The translations under genes were made by a program, and so were the position numbers. Shown in pieces: positions 1 to 4,783 of a stretch of DNA of 7,425 nt (its first letter is position 1; every line of letters begins with the position of its first letter). The DNA is taken from NCBI GenBank assembly GCA_017501055.1, contig JAFVXP010000025.1, positions 1 to 7,425 of the forward strand, given 5' to 3'. Under the pieces are notes generated by a model that saw only the letters and a program-made list of their open reading frames with translations, was not told the DNA's origin and ran no database searches. This DNA comes from Clostridia bacterium. GTDB lineage: Bacteria > Bacillota > Clostridia > Oscillospirales > CAG-382.

Positions 1-118
1 ACAGAAGCTTCAAAACCTCCGTCCCGAAAACGTCGGCAGAGCATCACGTATAAGCGGTGTTTCGCCTGCGGATATTTCGGTGCTCCTCATCTATCTTGCA
101 CAAGGAGGAAAACAATGA
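1..118 (+). CDS. mnmG: MnmG (GidA) C-terminal end, 5' truncated by window edge
   Basis: Reading from base 2 gives 38 residues and a TGA stop. The peptide contains LRPENVGRASRISGVSPADI followed by SVLLIYL, which is the characteristic conserved C-terminus of MnmG. MnmG is the FAD-dependent partner of MnmE that installs (carboxymethyl)aminomethyl groups at U34 of certain tRNAs in the cytoplasm; its C-terminal helical region contacts MnmE and tRNA. The stop codon overlaps the ATG of rsmG (ATGA), and the rsmG Shine-Dalgarno site lies inside the last mnmG codons, so the two are translationally coupled. The mnmG-rsmG order is very common in Bacillota. Only the tail is visible, so nothing can be said about the catalytic domain. 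Identification rests on this short but highly conserved segment. Confidence 0.93.
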   Translation, partial: QKLQNLRPENVGRASRISGVSPADISVLLIYLAQGGKQ

Positions 119-816
119 GCTTTTCCGAACTCACAAAAAAATATCGCCCGTCGTTGACAGATAAGGAATGTGCCTCTCTTGATATTATCGGTAATTGCCT
201 TTGCGAAAAGAACGAGGTTATGAACCTTACGGCGCTCACCGACGAAAAGGGCGTTGCTCTGCTTCATTTTTGGGATTCCTTAACCTTGCTTGATACGGGA
301 CTTTTCAAAAATGCAAACGTAATCGATATAGGCTGCGGAGGCGGATTCCCCTCGCTCCCTCTTGCACTTTGCTCGGAGAATTGCAATATAACCTCAAACG
401 ATGCAACTCTAAAGAAGCTTGATTACGTTGCCGAAACCGCAAAAAAGGCGGGTATAGATAACCTGAAAACCCTCTGCGGCAGAGCAGAAGAATTGACCCA
501 CGAAGTAAAATACCGTGAAAAATTCGATATCGCCGTTGCACGTGGCGTTGCAAGAATGAATATCCTTTCCGAATGGTGTATGCCGTTTGTTAAGGTCGGC
601 GGATACTTCGTTGCAATGAAAGGCGAAAAGGGACGTGAAGAAGCCGAAGAAGCAAAAAAAGCAATCGGCGAGCTCGGCGGAGAATTGGTTGACATAATCG
701 ATGTTAAAATCCCCGAGTACGACTATCTTCATACTCTCGTCATTGTCAAAAAGACAAAACAAACTCCCAAGAAATACCCCCGACGTAACAGCCAGATACA
801 GAAAAAACCTCTTTAG
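115..816 (+). CDS. rsmG: RsmG, 16S rRNA (guanine-527-N7) methyltransferase
   Basis: A 233-residue SAM-dependent methyltransferase, the normal length for RsmG/GidB, which methylates N7 of G527 in the 530 loop of 16S rRNA. Visible landmarks: the N-terminal family signature MNLTALTD (36-43) with HFWDSL (51-56); Rossmann motif I VIDIGCGGGFP (69-79) for SAM binding; a motif II-like DATLKKLDYV (96-105); GRAEE (122-126); VARGVA (141-146), corresponding to the family's SRAVA; and the basic tail KKYPRR...KKPL, usual in clostridial members. AAGGAGG sits 6 nt upstream of the ATG, supporting this start. It overlaps the mnmG stop by ATGA and is followed 18 nt later by the Nudix gene, with no terminator between. 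Loss of RsmG gives low-level streptomycin resistance in several bacteria (known for the family, not tested here). Confidence 0.96.
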   Translation: MSFSELTKKYRPSLTDKECASLDIIGNCLCEKNEVMNLTALTDEKGVALLHFWDSLTLLDTGLFKNANVIDIGCGGGFPSLPLALCSENCNITSNDATLKKLDYVAETAKKAGIDNLKTLCGRAEELTHEVKYREKFDIAVARGVARMNILSEWCMPFVKVGGYFVAMKGEKGREEAEEAKKAIGELGGELVDIIDVKIPEYDYLHTLVIVKKTKQTPKKYPRRNSQIQKKPL

Positions 817-833
817 GATCAAGGTGAAAAACA

Positions 834-1442
834 ATGGAAGAACTCCGTGACGCAAACGGCTTGACCGAAAGCGAATTTCTAAAAACCTACGATGCCTCTA
901 AATACGAGCGTCCTTCGGTTACTGTTGACATAATTATTATAAAAGACGGCAAGCTTCTCCTTGTTCGCCGTGGGGGACACCCCTGCATCGGCAAGCTTGC
1001 TTTCCCCGGCGGATTTGTAGAGATGAATGAGGACGTATATACCGCTGCAACACGTGAGCTTTTTGAGGAAACGGGCTTGAAGGCACGTTCTCTTCGTCAG
1101 CTTAACGTTGCATCGGAACCAAACCGTGACCCAAGAACAAGGATTATAACCGTACCGTTCCTTGCGGATATTGAAGATGCTTCAAAGGTTTGTGCAGGCG
1201 ATGACGCTATGTCGGCAAAATGGTATTCTTTTTCTTATAAAAAATACGACCTTGGAAAAACAACCTTCTTTGAGATTAATATTGCGTCCGAATCTCACAG
1301 ACACAGTGTTAAGGTCTCAAAGACCTATGATAAAAACGGTATAATCGCCGACCCGATTTATAAAACCGTTGGAGAATCACCCCTGGCAGGCGACCATGCC
1401 GAGATATTGGCTATGGCATTGGATAATGAGGAAATAAAATGA
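834..1442 (+). CDS. Nudix hydrolase (ADP-ribose pyrophosphatase-like)
   Basis: A 202-residue protein with a textbook Nudix box at residues 60-82: G60, x5, E66, x7, then RELFEETGL, which carries the metal-binding Glu residues. FPGGF just before the box, the upstream YERPSVTVD strand (24-32) and SEPNRDPRTRIITV after the box resemble the COG1051 ADP-ribose pyrophosphatase/NADH pyrophosphatase group. Members hydrolyse nucleoside diphosphates linked to another moiety, with Mg2+. The exact substrate cannot be read from sequence. The roughly 75 residues beyond the core (about 125-202) are longer than in minimal MutT proteins and may form a specificity cap. AAGGTGA lies 6-7 nt upstream of the ATG. 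The stop overlaps the start of the alarmone synthetase by ATGA, so the two should be made together; this makes a nucleotide-clearing role next to (p)ppGpp synthesis attractive but unproven. Confidence 0.9.
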   Translation: MEELRDANGLTESEFLKTYDASKYERPSVTVDIIIIKDGKLLLVRRGGHPCIGKLAFPGGFVEMNEDVYTAATRELFEETGLKARSLRQLNVASEPNRDPRTRIITVPFLADIEDASKVCAGDDAMSAKWYSFSYKKYDLGKTTFFEINIASESHRHSVKVSKTYDKNGIIADPIYKTVGESPLAGDHAEILAMALDNEEIK

Positions 1443-2140
1443 CAGAAAAGCATACTTTTGATATAAATGAAGAAACGTTAAAGCAACAGCTTGACGAGGT
1501 TTTTACGGAAGACGTTATCGAATGGACAAAACCGATAATGCAAAACTTTACAAAGCTTATGGCGTATTACCGTTGCGCCATAATGGAGGTTGAAACAAAA
1601 TTCAACGTTCTTAACGAGGAATTCTCCCTCCGCTTGGACCGTAACCCGATAAACAGCATTAAAAGCCGTTTGAAGTCGGTTCCGAGCATGCGTGAAAAGC
1701 TTAAAAAAATGGGTTGCTCCCTTAATGCGGAATCGGTAGAAGAAAATTTGAACGACGTTGCGGGTATCCGTGTTGTTTGCTCGTTTACAGAGGACGTTTA
1801 TACTCTTGCAAACGCACTCTTGAAGCAAGACGATATAACTCTTATAAGAACCAAAGACTATATCAAAAACCCAAAACCAAACGGATACAGAAGCCTTCAT
1901 TTGATCGTATGCGTACCGATATTCCTTGCACACGAAAAACGCTTCATGAAGGTTGAAATACAGCTTCGTACAATAGCTATGGACGTTTGGGCGAGCTTGG
2001 AGCATCAGCTTCGCTATAAAAAGGACTATGATTTTGACGAGCATATGTCGGGCGAGCTTCTTCGCTGTGCGGAACTAAGCTCAGAGCTTGATATGCGCAT
2101 GGATTCTCTCCGTGCCGAGCTACAGGACGAAATGGAATAA
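1439..2140 (+). CDS. relQ: RelQ-type small alarmone synthetase (GTP pyrophosphokinase)
   Basis: A 233-residue stand-alone RelA/SpoT synthetase domain, close to the usual length of RelQ/YjbM (about 210-230). It transfers pyrophosphate from ATP to the 3'-OH of GDP or GTP, making (p)ppGpp in the cytoplasm. Visible motifs: the ATP-site basic stretch KSRLKSVPSMREKL (75-88); LNDVAGIRVVCSF (104-116), whose Asp106 fits the catalytic acidic position; the G-loop KPNGYRSLHL (146-155), which stacks the acceptor nucleotide; and VEIQLRTIAMDVWASLEHQL (172-191), with the conserved Glu and His. There is no HD hydrolase, TGS or ACT domain, so it should synthesise only. RelQ enzymes form tetramers that can be stimulated by pppGpp and inhibited by single-stranded RNA. 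The start is ATG overlapping the Nudix TGA, with GAGGA a few bases upstream. It is the last gene of the operon, followed by a strong terminator. Confidence 0.94.
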   Translation: MTEKHTFDINEETLKQQLDEVFTEDVIEWTKPIMQNFTKLMAYYRCAIMEVETKFNVLNEEFSLRLDRNPINSIKSRLKSVPSMREKLKKMGCSLNAESVEENLNDVAGIRVVCSFTEDVYTLANALLKQDDITLIRTKDYIKNPKPNGYRSLHLIVCVPIFLAHEKRFMKVEIQLRTIAMDVWASLEHQLRYKKDYDFDEHMSGELLRCAELSSELDMRMDSLRAELQDEME

Positions 2141-2161
2141 GCTGAAAGTTAATAAGGAACA

Positions 2162-2193
2162 AAAAACTCCGCATTGAAGAATGCGGAGTTTTT
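2162..2193 (+). terminator. Intrinsic terminator of the mnmG-rsmG-nudix-relQ operon
   Basis: A perfect 10-bp stem ACTCCGCATT / AATGCGGAGT with a GAAG tetraloop starts about 25 nt after the relQ stop and runs directly into TTTTT. The A-run before the stem pairs with the T-run and would extend the helix to 14 bp. Confidence 0.93.
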
Positions 2194-2195
2194 GT

Positions 2196-2385
2196 GTGAA
2201 ATATTTAATAGTGAAATCGTTCGCTGACGCTCACGGTGAAATCAAAGGCTCACGCCTTTGGTGAAATATTTTGCTAAAGCAAAATGTGAAATTAAATCCA
2301 CGCACCGCCGCAGCGATTTCACTCGAGCAAAGCGAGAATTTCACATTGCGAAGCAATATTTCACCCACCCGTAAGGGTGGATTTA
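2196..2385. repeat. Modular GTGAAAT / ATTTCAC hairpin array
   Basis: Five copies of GTGAAAT begin at 2196, 2211, 2236, 2261 and 2286; the last four are spaced exactly 25 nt apart. The 18-nt inserts after three of them are different palindromes: CAAAGGC-tcac-GCCTTTG and ATTTTGC-taaa-GCAAAAT are perfect, while the first (2218-2235) is degenerate. Past a centre rich in C and G (2301-2315), the motif recurs inverted as ATTTCAC at 2316, 2338 and 2358, separated by hairpins such as ATTGC-gaa-GCAAT and closed by CCACCC-gtaa-GGGTGG. An outer 9-bp pair, TAAATCCAC (2293-2301) with GTGGATTTA (2377-2385), encloses the inverted half. There is no open reading frame and no identity between inserts, so it is neither a CRISPR array nor a simple tandem repeat. 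It resembles modular intergenic repeats of gut clostridia, but family membership was not checked. Confidence 0.85.
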
Positions 2386-2388
2386 GTT

Positions 2389-2422
2389 GAAAAAGACCTT
2401 GTCTTTTGACAAGGTCTTTTTC
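2389..2422 (-). terminator. Terminator of tRNA-Gln, 15-bp perfect stem
   Basis: GAAAAAGACCTTGTC and GACAAGGTCTTTTTC form a perfect 15-bp stem around a TTTT loop. On the minus strand the lower stem ends in TTTTTC, giving a U-tract. The stem's last base directly abuts the tRNA CCA, so tRNA 3' processing must occur right at the base of the helix. It is nearly symmetric and may also stop transcription on the + strand. Confidence 0.85.
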
Positions 2423-2497
2423 TGGCAGGGATGGCAGGATTCGAACCTACGAGTGCAGCAGTCAAAGTGCTGTGTCTTACCGCTTGACGACATCCCT
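2423..2497 (-). tRNA. trnQ: tRNA-Gln (anticodon UUG), CCA encoded
   Basis: The minus strand folds into a complete cloverleaf: acceptor AGGGATG / CATCCCT with G73 and an encoded CCA; D-arm GTC...GAC with AAGCGGTAA in the loop; anticodon stem CAGCA / TGCTG around the loop CTTTGAC, giving anticodon TTG (complement of 2463-2465); variable loop CACTC; and T-arm GTAGG / CCTGC around TTCGAAT. UUG reads CAA, and through wobble CAG, so it charges glutamine. G73 and the U-rich anticodon loop are typical glutamine identity elements. It is a single gene facing against the flanking protein genes, with its own promoter and terminator. Confidence 0.97.
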
Positions 2498-2520
2498 ACG
2501 TGTATAACCGAAAAGAATTG

Positions 2521-2553
2521 AACCAAAATCGCCCAAAAGGGTTATTTTTGGTT
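2521..2553 (-). other. Hairpin in the tRNA-Gln 5' leader
   Basis: In the minus-strand transcript between promoter and tRNA, AACCAAAA and TTTTGGTT pair over 8 bp and enclose an internal loop and a small CCC-tttt-GGG hairpin. It is part of a leader of roughly 65-70 nt predicted from the promoter position. It could simply be trimmed by RNase P and other nucleases. No T-box or known riboswitch signature is visible. Confidence 0.45.
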
Positions 2554-2572
2554 ATAATTCTGCGCAAAGGTG

Positions 2573-2601
2573 ATTATAACCCGAAAACGGAGTTTTGTCA
2601 A
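2573..2601 (-). promoter_or_regulatory. trnQ: Consensus sigma-A promoter for tRNA-Gln
   Basis: On the minus strand TTGACA (complement of 2596-2601) and TATAAT (complement of 2573-2578) are separated by exactly 17 nt, a perfect consensus match in both hexamers, as expected for a stable RNA gene. The -10 lies in one arm of a 9-bp inverted repeat, GGTTATAAT (2550-2558) and ATTATAACC (2573-2581), which could be an operator or coincidence in AT-rich DNA. Confidence 0.88.
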
Positions 2602-2632
2602 CCGCTTTTGCAAATAAAACTTATAAATTATA

Positions 2633-2661
2633 TTGAAATATGCGGCGCTTTGTTATATAAT
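2633..2661 (+). promoter_or_regulatory. Sigma-A promoter for the dockerin gene
   Basis: TTGAAA (2633-2638) and TATAAT (2656-2661) are separated by 17 nt and would start transcription near 2668, leaving a short leader of about 23 nt that contains the GGAGG ribosome-binding site (2678-2682). It is divergent from the tRNA-Gln promoter, with the two -35 hexamers only about 31 bp apart. Confidence 0.85.
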
Positions 2662-2690
2662 TATATTATGGATTTACGGAGGATGATATT

Positions 2691-4055
2691 ATGAAAAAAA
2701 TTATATCGCTTGTCTTGTGTCTATGCTTGTTAATAACGGCTTTGCCTCTTTCGGCATCTGCCGACGAAAATTTCGACGGTGCGTATGACGCTATTGTAAA
2801 AGGTGTTCTTGCCTTTGATGAACGTATTTATATTGATCAATATAACATTTCTACAGCGGATTTCTCCGAGCTCTTTAATGTTATTGTTGCGAACGAACCT
2901 CTCCTCTTTAATATGAAGATGTGTTATTATGGGTCTTCGGGCACTAAGGTCGCTTATATGCGTCCGGAATACGTTATGACGCAAGAGGAATATAACGAAG
3001 CTATGGTTTTCGTCAATGCCGAGGTCGAAGCGATCCTTGCAACAATACCCGAAGGTCTTGACGATTACGAAACAGCCTTGTATCTCCACGATTACATAGC
3101 ACTCAATTTCTGCTATGACCTAACCTATACGATAAGAACTATTTACGACTTCTTGAAAGAAAAAACAGGCGTTTGTGCTGCGTATACCTTCCTTTATGAC
3201 GAATTATTAACCCGTATCGGGATCGAAAACTATGCAGTCAGGTGCCAAAGCCTTAACCACGTTTGGAACGAAATTAAAATAAACGGTAATTGGTACCACG
3301 TCGATATTACCTGGGACGACCCTGTGGGCAGTACCACCGACGTTACGGATAAAGGCTATTATGCACGTGCGTGGCATGACGATTTCTTGTGCAGTGACGA
3401 CAAGATTTTCGCAACCCATGCAACCGATATAGTTACAAAATATGCCTGCACAGATAAATCTTTTGACAATTTGTCTTGGAAGAACAGCTATTATCCCGTT
3501 GGATTTGCAAACGGAAACGTTTATGTTCTTGATGACGACAATATATCGTTGTTGGATATAAAAACCGATAACACAACCGCTGTTTTCGATGCGGATTACG
3601 AAATGCATCGTTCCGAGATAAACGGAAGATATTATATGAATTTGCCCTATTTCGGAAGCTATGATAATAAGCTTATCTATCATAACGGCGAATCGATATT
3701 AGCTTTTGACCCTATTGCTTTAACCGCAAAAACTCTCGAAACACCCGTTACCGATAATAAGATAACCCTGCTTTACGTTTCGGGTAATACCGTAAATTAT
3801 ATTATCGGTACTTCCGATACCAAAGCTGAGGGCGAATTTAAAACCTTGTTATTAACGAAAGGTTTGGCAGGCGATATAGACGGCAACGGCGAACTTTCTG
3901 CGTTAGACTATATAATGCTAAAACGTGCGGTAATGAGTGGAATCGAGCTTTCTGTTTCCCAAGATATATGGGACGTTAACGCCGATGGATTGTTCTCTCT
4001 TTTGGACTATATAACACTCAAACGTGTCGTTATGGGAACCTACGTTTTGAATTAG
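2691..4055 (+). CDS. Secreted transglutaminase-like protein with C-terminal type I dockerin
   Basis: A 454-residue exported protein. It begins with a Sec signal peptide (Lys2-Lys3, hydrophobic stretch, ASA before a likely cut after Ala24). Residues about 120-215 form a transglutaminase/papain-like core: Cys162 in KTGVCAAYTFLYDELL, His190 in NHVWNEI and Asp205 in WYHVDITWDD are spaced as the Cys-His-Asp triad, so it looks catalytically intact. Residues about 255-385 show a repetitive, beta-rich pattern with no family I can name. The C-terminus is a type I dockerin with two Ca2+-binding repeats: D395-D397-N399-G400...D406 and D428-N430-D432-G433...D439, each followed by YI-L-KR. Dockerins bind cohesins on scaffoldins, so the protein is probably docked on a cellulosome-like complex or the cell surface. 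Whether the core cleaves peptides, crosslinks or deamidates is unknown. GGAGG lies 8 nt before the ATG. Confidence 0.9.
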   Translation: MKKIISLVLCLCLLITALPLSASADENFDGAYDAIVKGVLAFDERIYIDQYNISTADFSELFNVIVANEPLLFNMKMCYYGSSGTKVAYMRPEYVMTQEEYNEAMVFVNAEVEAILATIPEGLDDYETALYLHDYIALNFCYDLTYTIRTIYDFLKEKTGVCAAYTFLYDELLTRIGIENYAVRCQSLNHVWNEIKINGNWYHVDITWDDPVGSTTDVTDKGYYARAWHDDFLCSDDKIFATHATDIVTKYACTDKSFDNLSWKNSYYPVGFANGNVYVLDDDNISLLDIKTDNTTAVFDADYEMHRSEINGRYYMNLPYFGSYDNKLIYHNGESILAFDPIALTAKTLETPVTDNKITLLYVSGNTVNYIIGTSDTKAEGEFKTLLLTKGLAGDIDGNGELSALDYIMLKRAVMSGIELSVSQDIWDVNADGLFSLLDYITLKRVVMGTYVLN

Positions 4056-4061
4056 GAAAGT

Positions 4062-4706
4062 ATGTATAAAAATATCATTCCTTCAAATATGCTTTTCAAA
4101 GACCTCAATGAAAACGAGATTGAAAAAGCATTAAACCTATTTTCTTCCGTAAAACGTAAATATTCAAAAGGTGAAAATATCGCTTCCGCAGGCACAAGAC
4201 TTGAAAAATTCGGTCTTGTGCTTTCGGGTACGGTTCAGGTGAGCTTTATCGATATCGACGGCAATTCCGTCATAATGGCAAGCGTAACCAAAGGCGATAC
4301 CTTTGGGGAATCGCTCTGCTGGCTTAATATATCCGAAATCCCCGTGACGGTAACTGCGTTTACCGACGTTGAGGTGCTTTTGCTCTCTCCGCAATCGCTT
4401 TCGTCTTCAACGGACGCTCTTGCCCTTGAATTGAAAAACCGTTTCGTTTCCATGCTTGCAACAAAAGCGCTGGCGATGAACGATAGAATACAAATTCTTT
4501 CAAAACCGACGGTACGGCAAAAGATTATAACCTTCCTTTCGCAATACAGTAACCGTTCTCAAAGCAAAACCTTCTCCGTCCCCTTCGACAGAGAAACTCT
4601 TGCTCTCTATCTCGGCGTGAACCGTTCCGCACTCTCAAGAGAGCTGTCTGCGATGCAGAAAGAGGGAATAATCGAATTTTACAAAAATACCTTCAAAATA
4701 CTTTAA
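4062..4706 (+). CDS. Crp/Fnr-family transcriptional regulator
   Basis: A 214-residue protein with the standard two-domain layout. An N-terminal cyclic-nucleotide-binding-like beta-barrel (about 10-115) contains YSKGENIASAG, LVLSGTVQVSF and KGDTFGES. A long dimerisation helix (about 118-145) and a C-terminal Crp-type winged helix follow, with the helix-turn-helix RETLALYLGVNRSALSREL (177-195), whose recognition helix starts near Arg188. The only cysteine is Cys86, so the Fe-S cluster of FNR cannot be present, and the phosphate-binding RxS of true CRP is not obvious; the effector is unknown. It starts 6 nt after the dockerin gene with a weak, closely spaced AGGAAAG, implying transcription from upstream or from a promoter inside that gene. 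Its stop codon lies in the palindrome before the ABC importer genes, which it probably controls. Confidence 0.92.
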   Translation: MYKNIIPSNMLFKDLNENEIEKALNLFSSVKRKYSKGENIASAGTRLEKFGLVLSGTVQVSFIDIDGNSVIMASVTKGDTFGESLCWLNISEIPVTVTAFTDVEVLLLSPQSLSSSTDALALELKNRFVSMLATKALAMNDRIQILSKPTVRQKIITFLSQYSNRSQSKTFSVPFDRETLALYLGVNRSALSRELSAMQKEGIIEFYKNTFKIL

Positions 4707-4730
4707 TCACGTTGCAACCGCAACGTGATT
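4705..4730. promoter_or_regulatory. 26-bp perfect palindrome: candidate Crp/Fnr operator and/or terminator
   Basis: AATCACGTTGC and GCAACGTGATT form a perfect 11-bp inverted repeat around AACC, beginning on the last bases of the regulator's stop codon. The inner GTTGC-N4-GCAAC has the half-site geometry of Fnr-type sites (TTGAT-N4-ATCAA). Its centre (4717/4718) is at -41.5 if transcription starts at A4759, seven bases past the -10, which is the class II activator position. The tract after the stem, TTGCTTTTAT, is interrupted, making it a mediocre terminator. Both roles are possible. Confidence 0.6.
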
Positions 4731-4752
4731 TTGCTTTTATATATAGTATAAT
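4724..4752 (+). promoter_or_regulatory. Promoter of the ABC importer operon (good -10, weak -35)
   Basis: A perfect TATAAT at 4747-4752 has no recognisable -35: the hexamer at 17-nt spacing is CGTGAT, inside the palindrome's right arm. A strong -10 with a missing -35 overlapped by a palindrome is the pattern of an activator-dependent promoter. The leader from about 4759 to the ATG at 4784 contains the ribosome-binding site AAAGAGGT. Confidence 0.65.
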
Positions 4753-4783
4753 AAGGCGAAGAATAAAAAAAGAGGTATCCATT

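Noticed and set aside
409..855. 148-codon open frame on the minus strand opposite rsmG.
   Set aside because: It is fully antisense to a complete rsmG, rich in Phe and Cys, with no family features or promoter.
1478..2044. 188-codon open frame on the minus strand opposite relQ.
   Set aside because: It is antisense to a conserved synthetase, has low-complexity Phe/Tyr/Cys composition and no start signals.
2196..2385. Possible CRISPR array (regularly spaced GTGAAAT repeats).
   Set aside because: The constant unit is only 7 nt, the 18-nt inserts are themselves palindromes, the orientation flips midway, and no cas genes are near.
2498..2572. T-box or other riboswitch in the tRNA-Gln leader.
   Set aside because: The leader is too short, lacks a T-box sequence and specifier stem, and precedes a tRNA rather than an amino acid gene.
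2500..2694. 64-codon open frame on the + strand before the dockerin gene.
   Set aside because: It starts at the tRNA-Gln edge with no ribosome-binding site, crosses two divergent promoters and has no recognisable protein character.
4712..4783. Upstream ATG extending the binding protein by 24 residues.
   Set aside because: This start is inside the palindrome and upstream of the -10, with no ribosome-binding site, and it would put charged residues before an obvious lipoprotein signal peptide.
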